Assembly: GCA_964392615.1 (NCBI GenBank)
Contig: CAYMRB010000016.1
Location: 1 to 45,865 of the forward strand
Reading direction: 5' to 3'
DNA length: 45,865 nt
DNA from: CAYMRB01 sp964392615
Lineage (GTDB): Bacteria; Planctomycetota; UBA8108
This document shows positions 28,371 through 36,944 of the stretch, piece by piece. Both the position numbers and the translations under genes were made by a program. The notes beneath the pieces are model-generated. The model did not search any database, was not told the origin of the DNA, and saw only the letters and a program-made list of their open reading frames with translations. Positions within the stretch are counted from its first letter, which is position 1. Every line of letters begins with the position of its first letter.

Positions 28371-31061
28371 GTGAGCACTCCACGGCAGAACTTCGTCCTC
28401 TTCCTTCTCGCGACCGCGGCCATCGCTCTGGGCGTCGCGGTGGCCATCGTGTCGCGGCAACGCGCGAAGATGGCGCGTGTCGCCGACGGGCCGCCAGTGG
28501 TCTCGAGCCCGACAGGAGCCGGGGACGACGCGACCTCGATCGATCCGGGCAGCGCGTTGGACGATGCGGTCGCTCGCAGCCTCGACGCACGGTCGATCGA
28601 GGCGCTCCGCGCCCCGACCGTGAATGGCGAGTTTCCCGGGGGCGCGCCGCCGGACCATCCCGTCCTCTCGCTCCTGTGGCGCCATCCCGAGCACGCTGCG
28701 GAGTTCGCGACGTCGCTCATGCGACACCTCGAGGACTCGCGCAAGACAGTGCGACTCACGGTGCTCGCAGGACTCGTCGCGCTCGGCAAGGCGGCTGCCG
28801 GTGCGATCCCTGCCCTGCTCGCAGCCACTCGCGACGACGACGAGGAGATCGCCTCGACGGCACTCCTCGCGCTCGCCAGCGCAGCCAAAGGCGACGGCGA
28901 AGCCGCGGGAGACGTCGTTCGTGCGATCGTCACATCGCCGCTCGATTTCTCCGCCGAGGAGAAGGGCCGCTCGGTCGCCCGACTCGCGTACGCTCACCGC
29001 GATGACCCCGACGCGATGCCCGGCATCTTCCGCGCGATCGACCCAATCGATGACGACGCGACTCGCGCCGCTATCCTGACGGCGTTGCAGATCCTTCGCG
29101 GCGCCGACGCCGCGCGCCCCGTCGCTCGCTACTGCGCCAAGGACCTCGGCCACTCGGCCGCCATCGTTCGTGTGGCCAGCGCGCGGACGCTCGGCTGGCT
29201 CGTGACGAGCCCTTATGACGCGGAAATCGACGCGGCTCTCGTACACCTTGACGGCGATCCCGACGTGCGCTCGACGCTTCTGGACGCGCTGGACCTCTGG
29301 TCGGCGAACACGGAGCGATCGGCGCAGAAGCGAGTCGTCGACCGCCTTTTCGGCGAGCTCGAACGCGGCTGCGACGACGCCATGAAGGTGTACCTCGTGC
29401 TCGGCGGCTTCGAGCTCGACGTCGCGGACGTCGACCGTCTCGCGCGCCTCGCCGCTGCAGCCAGCGCGACCGACGCGGCACACCGCCTCGTGGCTCCGCT
29501 CGCGTTGGCGGGCGCCGTCGAAGCCATCCACCGACGCGCGGGAGCCACCGAGCTGGTGCGACGCCTCCACCCCTTCTTCGTCGACCTGGCGGATCACGAC
29601 GACGAAGCGGTCAGCTCGCGCGCCGTCGAGGTGTTGGTCATCGTGTACGACGACGCCGACGCGACAGCGGATCGGCTGATCGCTCAAGTCGAGCTCGAAA
29701 GCGGCGAGGAGCGCGCGAGCGCGAGCGAGCTCCTCGGTCGCCTCGGAGCCGATCGCCTCGGAGCGCTGACCGACGGTGCGAGCGCAGCGCTCATCGAGGC
29801 GTTAGCCGACGCGGGCGAGGACCCGGGCGTCCGCGAGGCTGTTGCGCGCGCGTTGCCGGAGTTTCCGAACGGGGCGACCGACAGCGTGCCGGCGCTCGTG
29901 GCGGTCCTGGATGACGCCAGCAACGACGCGTCGCTGCGCCGCGCAGCGCTCGTCGGCCTCGCGCGCCTTGGCGAGGCGGCGGCTGGCGCGGTCGAATCGA
30001 TCGCCCGGTACGTCGACGGATCGGATCACGGGATCTCGCCGGACGAGGCCGCGATCGCGCTCGGCAGCATCGGCCCCGCCGCGGCGAGCGCGCTCCCGCA
30101 ACTGCTGTCGCGAGTGCGCGTCGAGATCGGCTCGGGCGACGAGGACAACAGCTTCGCGCAGAGCTACGCGGAGGTCATGGTCGACGCCATCGCACGCATC
30201 GGACGCGCCACGCCGGAATCGATCGACACGCTGCTGAAGCCGTTCGACGACGACGAGCTCGAACCGACCGCGCTGCCGCTCCCCGCGTTCGCCGCAGCAT
30301 TGAGTCGCCTCGAACCGCTCCCCGCCGAGATCGGCCCGCAGCTCACGACGATCCTGACTACATCGCAGCTCGTCAGGGTCAGGGGAGCCTTCGACGAAGA
30401 CGCCGCCACGATGGTCCCCGTCCTCGGCGAGCTCGGTCCGGACGCGAGTCGCGTTGCGGTCCGCGCCCTGACCGCGACCCTGGATGGCCACGACGACGTC
30501 AACCACGGCGTCGCAGCGGCGCGGGCGCTCGGAATGACTACGGCCGAACCGCAGGCGCGCGTCGAGTCCCTGCTGCGCGCCGCGCGCTGGAGCCGTGACG
30601 CCGCACTGCGCGTCGCGGCGCTGCGCGCTCTCGCGCTGGTCGGCCCGGCGGTCGAATCCCATATCGACGACGCACTGCCGTGCCTCGCCGACGGCGACGC
30701 GTTCGTGCGCGAAGCGGCCGTCGAGCTTCTCGGCGAGCTCGCCGCGCGCCCGGACATCGTGTGCCCGCGACTCGCCGCGGCGCTCGAGGACACCGACCCC
30801 GCGGTTCGGCGACGTGCGGCGTGGGCACTCGGCGCGTTCGGCGACGCGGCGACGAAGCAGGTCGATAGCGTTGCCGCGCGCCTGGTTGACATCGACGCGC
30901 GCGTGCGCTGGGAAGCGGCGCGCGGCCTCGGCAGGATCGGCGCGGCCGCGGAACGAGCGCTTCCAGCGTTGCGCAAGACGGCAGCGGACGACGACGACCG
31001 ACACGTCCGCGCCGCGGCGCGGCAGGCGGAGCGCGCGATTTCGGCGGGCGGGGAGACCTGA
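28371..31061 (+). CDS. Membrane-anchored HEAT-repeat protein, 896 aa
   Basis: A GTG start gives an N-terminal hydrophobic segment (residues 8-28, FVLFLLATAAIALGVAVAIV) that should anchor the protein, leaving the rest outside the cytoplasm. The body is almost entirely paired helices of HEAT/PBS-lyase type, with repeats such as SRKTVRLTVLAGLVALGKAA, AVRRRAAWALGAFGDAA and RVRWEAARGLGRIGAAA spaced by ~35-40 residues. It is rich in Ala, Asp, Glu and Arg. No catalytic residues are visible; HEAT arrays normally bind other proteins. An alternative lyase function is unlikely given the length. The next gene starts one base after this stop and encodes a second protein of the same design, so the pair is almost certainly one operon. 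The ribosome binding site is weak. Confidence 0.88.
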   Translation: MSTPRQNFVLFLLATAAIALGVAVAIVSRQRAKMARVADGPPVVSSPTGAGDDATSIDPGSALDDAVARSLDARSIEALRAPTVNGEFPGGAPPDHPVLSLLWRHPEHAAEFATSLMRHLEDSRKTVRLTVLAGLVALGKAAAGAIPALLAATRDDDEEIASTALLALASAAKGDGEAAGDVVRAIVTSPLDFSAEEKGRSVARLAYAHRDDPDAMPGIFRAIDPIDDDATRAAILTALQILRGADAARPVARYCAKDLGHSAAIVRVASARTLGWLVTSPYDAEIDAALVHLDGDPDVRSTLLDALDLWSANTERSAQKRVVDRLFGELERGCDDAMKVYLVLGGFELDVADVDRLARLAAAASATDAAHRLVAPLALAGAVEAIHRRAGATELVRRLHPFFVDLADHDDEAVSSRAVEVLVIVYDDADATADRLIAQVELESGEERASASELLGRLGADRLGALTDGASAALIEALADAGEDPGVREAVARALPEFPNGATDSVPALVAVLDDASNDASLRRAALVGLARLGEAAAGAVESIARYVDGSDHGISPDEAAIALGSIGPAAASALPQLLSRVRVEIGSGDEDNSFAQSYAEVMVDAIARIGRATPESIDTLLKPFDDDELEPTALPLPAFAAALSRLEPLPAEIGPQLTTILTTSQLVRVRGAFDEDAATMVPVLGELGPDASRVAVRALTATLDGHDDVNHGVAAARALGMTTAEPQARVESLLRAARWSRDAALRVAALRALALVGPAVESHIDDALPCLADGDAFVREAAVELLGELAARPDIVCPRLAAALEDTDPAVRRRAAWALGAFGDAATKQVDSVAARLVDIDARVRWEAARGLGRIGAAAERALPALRKTAADDDDRHVRAAARQAERAISAGGET

Positions 31062-31062
31062 T

Positions 31063-33294
31063 GTGAAGCGCGCTCGCAGAACCACCGCCCTTGTCGCTGC
31101 GTTCATCGCGATCGCGATCGTTGTCGCGACGGCGATCGTGGCGCGCCAGGACATCGCCGAGAGCTGGTACCTGTGGCGGCTCGCGTCGACGGACGACGAT
31201 GTGTCGTACGCGGCGACCGAGAAGCTGATCGAGCTCGGCGCGGTCGACGCGCTCCCGGCGATCGTCGTCCGCGCGACGAAGCGCGAGGGTTTCCGCGCCG
31301 ACACGGAAAGGCGCGCCCGCGGCGTCGCGCTGCATGAATTGCCCGCCGATCCGCTCCTGACCGCGCCGATCGGGGCGATGAAGGCGCCGAAGGACAGCGT
31401 GACGATGGCCCTCGCTACGGTACTCGACGACGAGCGCGCCGAGGCACGCGTGCTGGCGCTCCTGTGCCTCCGAGCGCGTGGCAGCGACTCGCGGGCCGCG
31501 GTTCCGCGCATTCTCGAGACGATTCGCGACGATGACAGCGACGCCGGCTTCGTCGCGCTCCTGACGATCAGAGTCGTCGGCATGGACGAAGCTCACTTCG
31601 AGCCGGCGCTCGACGTCGTACTCTCGGCCCCTTCGGAGCTCATCGAGTTCACCGGACGTGCCATCGCCGAGGCGGCCGACGGCAATTCGAGGGACGACTC
31701 GTCGCCCTCTCCGGAGTGGACGCGTGCGATCGTCCGCCGGCTGCGCTCCGCGTCGAAAGCTCACGACAGAGCCGCGACCGCGGCGCTGCTTCGATTCCGT
31801 GCCCCGACGCCCGAGTCCAACGCGGCGCTGATCGCTGCCTTGGACGATCCCGCCTTCGAGGTACGCAAAGAGGCCGTGCTCGCGCTCGGCTCGTTCGAGT
31901 CCGACGTCGAGCGAGTCGTCGCACCGCTCATTCGTGCACTCCGGGACGAGACCGCCGAGAGGCGAAGCAGCGCGCTCGAGGTCCTCGATACGTTCTTCGC
32001 ACACAGCACGGATCGCATGCCGCCACTCGGCGTCGCGGCGCTCCTCGACTTCTTCACGACGGCACCCGCGGCCGACGATCGCGTGCGCATCGCCGAGCTC
32101 CTCGAGGAGGCGGCGGACCTCGACGACGCGGCCGCCGTCAGATTGGCGAGCGGACTCGACGATCCGGAACCGACGGTGCGGCTGGCGGTGGCGAGAACGC
32201 TCGGCTGGAGCTCGGCGTTCTGGATCACGAGCGACGAAGCGACGGCGCGTGCGGCGCGGCTCCTGCCGACCATCGAGGCGGCGCTGGGCGACGAGACGAC
32301 CTGCGACGCGGCGGTCCGGGCCCTCGTCGTGATGGAAGCGCGCGCCCCGAGCGCGCTGCCTGCGCTGGCCCGGAAGTTCGTCGACGACGACGGTCCGTGG
32401 GCCAGGCTGTCCGATGATGTCGTCCGAATCTTCGGTCGCGCCGGACCGCTGGCGCGCGACGCCGTTCCGGTGCTCGTCGCGGCCCTCGAGCCGTCGCGGC
32501 CCGAGGAGATCCGCGAGCGAGCCGCCAGGGCCCTTCTGTGGATCGGCCCCGCGGCAGGCGATATCTACGAGGCGATGCGCGAGGACAAACAGGATGACGA
32601 GGTCGTCGATGACTCGCCGATCGCCCCGGATCCTCCGATCGACCTGCTCCGCGATCGACGCGACGCGATCGGCTCGCTAGCGTTCGAGGACCAGTTCTTC
32701 GAGAAGCGGCGCAGCGAGTGGCCTCCCCCCCTGCAGTCCGATTCTGCGGTCCGCGATCTGATCGCCAGTGGTCGCAGCCTGACGCACGAAGAAATCGAGC
32801 TGCTGTTCGACCTTTTCACGAATGACGTGCCCGGAGATCGCGGCGACGTCGCTCGAGCGCTCGGTCGCATCGGCGCCCAGCCGGTCCGCGTCGCGCGGCT
32901 CCTGACGCGCGCGCTGCGCCATGCCGAGGACCGCGTCGCATGCCTCGACGGGCTCGAGCAGCTCGGCCCCGAAGCGGCGCTCGCCATCCCGACGGCGATC
33001 GAGCTTCTCGACGAGCCCAGACACCGCGTGCGCGAAGCGGCGGCGCGCCTGCTCGGCAGCCTGGCCGGCGTCGCGACGGATGCAGGGACCTCTCCCGACG
33101 CCGTGTGCCGCGCCCTCGCCGCGCGCCTCGCCGACCCGCACCATGCTGTGCGTCGCGAGGCCGCCCGCGCGCTCGCCGAGCACGGCGACGACGCGAGCGT
33201 CGCGAAGGAAGCGCTCGATGCCTGCAGCGACGATCGCGATCCGCGCGTACGCTGGTACGCGGCGCGCGCGCTCGAACGGTCAGCAGCGCGTTGA
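31063..33294 (+). CDS. Membrane-anchored HEAT-repeat protein, 743 aa, paralogue of upstream gene
   Basis: The GTG start at 31063 follows GGGGAG at 7 bases and sits one base after the previous stop. An in-frame extension upstream to 30595 overlaps the previous gene and is not coding-like. Basic residues (VKRARR) precede a transmembrane segment (residues 7-27, TTALVAAFIAIAIVVATAIV). HEAT repeats then run to the end (PSALPALARKFVDDDG, RVREAAARLLGSLAGVA, RVRWYAARALERSAAR). No enzymatic motif is visible. It shares topology and composition with the upstream gene and probably arose by duplication. Both would present superhelical binding surfaces on the periplasmic face; partners are unknown. The gene ends 19 bases from the convergent HD-domain gene. 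Confidence 0.87.
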   Translation: MKRARRTTALVAAFIAIAIVVATAIVARQDIAESWYLWRLASTDDDVSYAATEKLIELGAVDALPAIVVRATKREGFRADTERRARGVALHELPADPLLTAPIGAMKAPKDSVTMALATVLDDERAEARVLALLCLRARGSDSRAAVPRILETIRDDDSDAGFVALLTIRVVGMDEAHFEPALDVVLSAPSELIEFTGRAIAEAADGNSRDDSSPSPEWTRAIVRRLRSASKAHDRAATAALLRFRAPTPESNAALIAALDDPAFEVRKEAVLALGSFESDVERVVAPLIRALRDETAERRSSALEVLDTFFAHSTDRMPPLGVAALLDFFTTAPAADDRVRIAELLEEAADLDDAAAVRLASGLDDPEPTVRLAVARTLGWSSAFWITSDEATARAARLLPTIEAALGDETTCDAAVRALVVMEARAPSALPALARKFVDDDGPWARLSDDVVRIFGRAGPLARDAVPVLVAALEPSRPEEIRERAARALLWIGPAAGDIYEAMREDKQDDEVVDDSPIAPDPPIDLLRDRRDAIGSLAFEDQFFEKRRSEWPPPLQSDSAVRDLIASGRSLTHEEIELLFDLFTNDVPGDRGDVARALGRIGAQPVRVARLLTRALRHAEDRVACLDGLEQLGPEAALAIPTAIELLDEPRHRVREAAARLLGSLAGVATDAGTSPDAVCRALAARLADPHHAVRREAARALAEHGDDASVAKEALDACSDDRDPRVRWYAARALERSAAR

Positions 33295-33313
33295 CGAAAG
33301 ACGTCCCTCGCTC

Positions 33314-33838
33314 TCAGCGCGCGCGGCGCATCAGCTCGTCGTGGAGATCGCGAATCCGCTCCGAGATGTGATCGTCCATCGCGCGCTTGGCTGCCCAGAA
33401 GATCGTCTCGTAATCCCGCGCCGCGTCGGTGCAGAGCCGATCCGGCCGCACCGCGATGCCGGTGCGTGGCAGATCGAGCCGATCCGCGTCCCAACAGGTC
33501 CGCACCGTGACGTCGCCTTCCGTGTGGCCATCGGCGTGGTAGACGCACGCCTCGTGCAGCAGCCAGGCCTGCCGATCGGTGACCTCGAAGCACGTTCCGC
33601 GCAGGGACATCGCGAACTCGGCTCCACGTCGACCGTGATCGGGATCGACGCCATCGTCCTCGCGCCGCGAGTCGTGAAAGAGCGCGAAGAGCGTCACGAC
33701 CGTCTCGTCGGCGCCGGTCGACTCCGCCAGGCGCAGACCGTTGTCGAGCACGCGCCCCCAATGCGCGAGGCCGTGGATGCCGTGCCACGGAAGCGGCGGA
33801 TCCTCCAGGACGGCGTCGAGGATGGGACGAAGATCCAT
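33314..33838 (-). CDS. Small HD-domain protein (putative metal-dependent phosphohydrolase)
   Basis: This 174-residue cytosolic protein has the HD-fold signature: H22/H26 in HGIHGLAHWGRV, H55-D56 in LFALFHDSRR, H68 in DPDHGRRGAEFA, a histidine-rich HEACVYHADGH stretch, and D in CWDADRLDL. These residues would bind one or two metals and support phosphate ester hydrolysis, perhaps on a nucleotide; the substrate is not evident. The length suits a stand-alone minimal HD protein. It starts 21 bases after the sialidase-like gene and is the last gene of a permease-sialidase-HD operon. The ribosome binding site is weak, so expression may depend on coupling. It converges with the second HEAT gene. Confidence 0.85.
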   Translation of the reverse strand: MDLRPILDAVLEDPPLPWHGIHGLAHWGRVLDNGLRLAESTGADETVVTLFALFHDSRREDDGVDPDHGRRGAEFAMSLRGTCFEVTDRQAWLLHEACVYHADGHTEGDVTVRTCWDADRLDLPRTGIAVRPDRLCTDAARDYETIFWAAKRAMDDHISERIRDLHDELMRRAR

Positions 33839-33859
33839 GAGCTGAGCGGTATCGGCCTT

Positions 33860-34990
33860 CTACCGGCTCGGCACCGAAGCGTCGATCTCGTCGAGCCGGA
33901 AGCGCGTACTGACGACGGAGTGCTTCTTCTTTCCGGGACGGTACTTGATGTAGGTCGTCGCGACAATCGTTCCGTCGGGCAGCAACTCCATGCCGGGATA
34001 GCCGCAGTCCCAGCCGGCGTGACTGTGCAGCAGCTTGATTCGATACTGACCGGGCCGGCCGTTCCGGATGTCGGCGTACGTCCCGACCCACGCGACGAAG
34101 TGGCTGCGGGTCGAGCTGCCGTGCGCCTTGTCGCGAAACGCGATGACCCACCGCCCGTCCGGCACGCGCACGCCCATGTGCCGGTCGCCGGTCAGCCCCC
34201 ACGGCGTGTCCTGCGGCTCGCTCCACGTCTTCCCCTCGTCAGCGCTGAACATCATCAGGCTGCGCCCCTCATGCGTGTTCTCGCGCATGAGACAGGCGAG
34301 CTCGCGACCGTCGGGCGATCGAAACGCGAACGGCTCGCACGCTAGCTTGCCCTTCGCTCGAGCAATGACGCGGGGATCGGACCACGTCAGGCCGCCGTCG
34401 ACGGTTCGTGTCTGCACCACCTCCAGACCCGTTCGATTGACTCGCCGGTGGTACAGCCCGAGGTAGCTGCCGTCCTTCAGCTGAATGACGGAGCTGAACG
34501 TCATCACGCACTCGAAGCCGAGCGGATTCAGCTCGGACCAGGTCCTGCCGCCGTCCTCGCTGACGATGCGGGGCATGCGCGGCTGCGCGGAGAACACCCA
34601 CAGCCGCTCCTTGCCGTGCGGATCGACGAGCCGATAGATGCTCGGACAATTGCGGTGCTTGCGGAAACCGGACGGCAACTGATCGTCGAGCCGCGTCCAC
34701 GTGAGCCCGCCATCGTCGCTACGAGCCATCGGCCCCGCCGGACCGCCGTGGTGGATGCTCCAGACGGCGAATACGGTCCTTCTGTCCGGCATCAGGAGCG
34801 TCGTCGGATGGCCCTGATAGACCTTCTCCGTGCCGGCGGCGATGACGACGTGGCGCTTCGTCTGCTGCGAAATGTCGACGACCGGCAAGTCTTCGCGCTC
34901 GGTTCGAGCGTCGGCCGCGATGGCCGCGTCGAGGAACAACAGACCGACGACGAAGACGGGCACCCTGCCTCTGCAACGCTCTCCGATCAC
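33860..34990 (-). CDS. Exported sialidase-like BNR/Asp-box beta-propeller protein
   Basis: The GTG start at 34990 overlaps the permease stop by four bases (GTGA). A signal peptide (about 1-26, VFVVGLLFLDAAIAADA) precedes a propeller of 376 residues in all. Four Asp-boxes are visible: SDDGGLTWT (about 89), SEDGGRTWS (142), TVDGGLTWS (195) and SADEGKTWS (248). The fold is that of sialidases and related exo-glycosidases. Several conserved acidic and arginine residues surround the boxes, but I cannot confirm the full sialidase active site (Arg triad, Tyr/Glu pair), so it may instead be a non-sialidase glycan hydrolase or binding protein. Its coupling to an APC permease suggests that a released product is taken up. 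The frame is open far upstream, but that part is antisense-like and non-coding. Confidence 0.83.
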   Translation of the reverse strand: MIGERCRGRVPVFVVGLLFLDAAIAADARTEREDLPVVDISQQTKRHVVIAAGTEKVYQGHPTTLLMPDRRTVFAVWSIHHGGPAGPMARSDDGGLTWTRLDDQLPSGFRKHRNCPSIYRLVDPHGKERLWVFSAQPRMPRIVSEDGGRTWSELNPLGFECVMTFSSVIQLKDGSYLGLYHRRVNRTGLEVVQTRTVDGGLTWSDPRVIARAKGKLACEPFAFRSPDGRELACLMRENTHEGRSLMMFSADEGKTWSEPQDTPWGLTGDRHMGVRVPDGRWVIAFRDKAHGSSTRSHFVAWVGTYADIRNGRPGQYRIKLLHSHAGWDCGYPGMELLPDGTIVATTYIKYRPGKKKHSVVSTRFRLDEIDASVPSR

Positions 34991-36372
34991 GAGTCCGCCT
35001 CTCCGCTCGCGACGTTCGTCTTGCCGCCCTGCGGGTACACGCGCCGCAGGATCCAGTACACCGGCAGTCCCGCTGCCACGGTCGAGATGCCCGCGACCCA
35101 CGCCGGAATCTGACCCGGCCTCGGCGGCTGCGCGACCAAGAAGCCCGCGGCGCCCAGCGTGGGGACGACGAACGCGAGCGGCAGCCACGGGAACCCGGGC
35201 ACCGGCACGCGCTCCGGGCCCTCCTTGATGCGCAGGACGATCAGCCCGACGACGGTCGCCGCCGCGCTGAGTCCGAGAGTGAAGCCAGCATACTCGAGCA
35301 GCTCCTTCAGACCGCTGACCCAGACCAACAGGATCGCGAGACCGGCCTGCAGCGCGATCGCTCGACCCGGCACCTCGCTGAAGCGCCCGAGTTGACGCGG
35401 GAAGAGCCCGTCGTCGGCCATGCGCGCATAGACTCGCGGGCCGATCATCATCATCGCCGACACGGACGTGAACAGCGCGAGCGCGACGAGCAAACTCACT
35501 GCGGTCTGCAGCGACTCGCCTCCCAGCGCTGCCGCCGCCACGGAGGCCACCTCGGCCTTGCCCGCCAACTCCGATACAGGTGCCGAGTACACGAACACCG
35601 CGTTCAGCGCGAGATACACGAGCGTCACGAGCGCCGTTGCCAGACACAGCGAACGGTTCAGATTGCGCCGCGGCTCCTTCACCTCGCCGGCGACGTAGAC
35701 GGCGGCGTTCCAGCCCGAGTACGAAAACGAGATGTAGACGAGGCAGATCGCGAACGCGCTGAGCTGGAACCCGACGGCCGAATCCGCCGCAGCGGTCGGC
35801 TCGCCGCCGGGCAGCAACAGAGCGGCGCCGAGGGCGATGAAGCCGAGGATCAAGATCAGTTTGAGGCCGACGGCGAGGTTCTGGACCAGCACGCCGGGAC
35901 CGAGCCGCACCCCGTGCAGAAGCGCCGCGACGGCGATCGCGGCGGTGCCGATCCACTCCTCCCGGATCGTCGTGCCGAGAACCGGCGCGAGATACTTCTG
36001 CAGCCCGAGCGCGGCGATCGCGGTCGGCGCCGTGAAGCCCGCCAGCAGGGACACCCAGCCGGCGAGGAACCCTGCAAGAGGGTGCACCGTGTACGACAGG
36101 AAGTGGTACTCGCCGCCGGACTGGGGCAGCCGCCGCGCCAGAGCGCCGTAGCTCAGCGCGCCGGCCATCGCGATCAATCCGGCCACGAGCCACGCGAGCA
36201 CGACCCAGCCAGGGCTGCCGAGGCCGGCGAGAGAGTACCCGGACGTCGTGAAGACGCCCGTCCCGACCATGTTGCCGACGACGAGGGCGATAGCGCTGGT
36301 CAAGCCGAGACGCCGGAGTGTGCCGTCTTCGGTCCGTCCCGCGGAAACCGTGGACGATGGGTCGGAGTTCAC
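34987..36372 (-). CDS. APC-superfamily amino acid permease
   Basis: This is a 461-residue inner-membrane transporter with about 12 hydrophobic segments. The N-terminal part is diagnostic: LGLTSAIALVVGNMVGTGVFTTSG is split over the first helix, whose unwound glycine motif (GNMVGTGVF) binds the substrate's amino and carboxyl groups in APC transporters. ARRLPQSGGEYHFL follows. It should import (or exchange) an amino acid or related amine, driven by ion gradient or exchange; specificity is not evident. The start is GTG with AGAGGA upstream. It is the first gene of a minus-strand operon with the sialidase-like and HD-domain genes, overlapping the former by four bases. Confidence 0.92.
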   Translation of the reverse strand: MNSDPSSTVSAGRTEDGTLRRLGLTSAIALVVGNMVGTGVFTTSGYSLAGLGSPGWVVLAWLVAGLIAMAGALSYGALARRLPQSGGEYHFLSYTVHPLAGFLAGWVSLLAGFTAPTAIAALGLQKYLAPVLGTTIREEWIGTAAIAVAALLHGVRLGPGVLVQNLAVGLKLILILGFIALGAALLLPGGEPTAAADSAVGFQLSAFAICLVYISFSYSGWNAAVYVAGEVKEPRRNLNRSLCLATALVTLVYLALNAVFVYSAPVSELAGKAEVASVAAAALGGESLQTAVSLLVALALFTSVSAMMMIGPRVYARMADDGLFPRQLGRFSEVPGRAIALQAGLAILLVWVSGLKELLEYAGFTLGLSAAATVVGLIVLRIKEGPERVPVPGFPWLPLAFVVPTLGAAGFLVAQPPRPGQIPAWVAGISTVAAGLPVYWILRRVYPQGGKTNVASGEADS

Positions 36373-36553
36373 GAAAGGTCCTCTTTCTCGCTCGCGGCCC
36401 AGGACCTCGTCGGGCTTGGCCGCGGGCAGTCCGTTGGGCCGTCAGCGCACCGAGAGGCCCGCAGCGGGGGGAGTGCGGCGGATGTTCGGTGCACGAGGGC
36501 CGGCCTCCTGATCTTGCTCGCCCGAGAATACGCCGTCAGCCCAGGCTCAGCCC

Positions 36554-36582
36554 TTGATCCGACGGGCGCGGACCGGTATTTT
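36554..36582 (+). promoter_or_regulatory. Predicted sigma70-type promoter for rpmG
   Basis: TTGATC (36554-36559) and TATTTT (36577-36582) are 17 bases apart, optimal for a housekeeping promoter, and lie about 40 bases upstream of the L33 start. The AT-rich -10 box stands out in this GC-rich region. Confidence 0.55.
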
Positions 36583-36624
36583 GGCGGGTTCTCTACCGAG
36601 ACGAAAGACCGAAGGACCTGGATC

Positions 36625-36786
36625 ATGGCAAAGAAAAAGGAACGCGTCGAGCAGGTCTGGCTGACCTGCGAGGAAAGCGGCCAGCGGAACTACCTGGTCC
36701 GCCGCCGACGCGGCATCAAGCTGCGCGTCAAGAAGTACTGCCCGAAGCTGCGCAAGCACACCTGGCACGTCGAGAAGCGCAAATAG
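36625..36786 (+). CDS. rpmG: 50S ribosomal protein L33
   Basis: This 53-residue basic protein starts MAKKKERVEQVWLTCEESG and ends KYCPKLRKHTWHVEKRK, matching bacterial L33 in length and in the conserved QRNY and KHTxH blocks. It sits in the large ribosomal subunit near the exit site. Each of the two zinc-binding CxxC pairs keeps only its first cysteine (C15, with Ser18; C39, with Leu42), so it cannot bind zinc in the classical way and looks like an intermediate toward the zinc-free form. It has its own promoter and is not followed by secE/nusG as in many genomes. The start ATG has GAAGGA about 9 bases upstream. Confidence 0.95.
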   Translation: MAKKKERVEQVWLTCEESGQRNYLVRRRRGIKLRVKKYCPKLRKHTWHVEKRK

Positions 36787-36793
36787 GCCAGAC

Positions 36794-36826
36794 GGCGCAA
36801 GTCACTTCCTGAGAACCACTTGCGCC
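36794..36826 (+). terminator. Inverted repeat after rpmG, possible terminator
   Basis: GGCGCAAGT (36794-36802) pairs perfectly with ACTTGCGCC (36818-36826) around a 15-base loop, 8 bases past the rpmG stop. No T-run follows, so it is either a weak terminator or a transcript-stabilising hairpin. Confidence 0.4.
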
Positions 36827-36944
36827 ACCGCCCTCCCGGCGGCCCGACTCGACGCGGAGCCGGTGGCCGCTCTGCCGATTCCCGTGTATCCTTGCTCAGG
36901 GGCTCCCCCCGGGGAACAAGGCAGGATAGACGGTACCAAGGGGC

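Noticed and set aside
28236..29687. Upstream extension of the PA14/DUF1349-like protein
   Set aside because: It lies antisense to the first HEAT gene. The ATG at 28235 begins a clear signal peptide with a ribosome binding site.
34991..36193. Upstream extension of the sialidase-like gene through the permease gene
   Set aside because: The extension is out of frame with the permease, has arginine-rich mirror composition and no start signal. The GTG overlapping the permease stop gives a good signal peptide.
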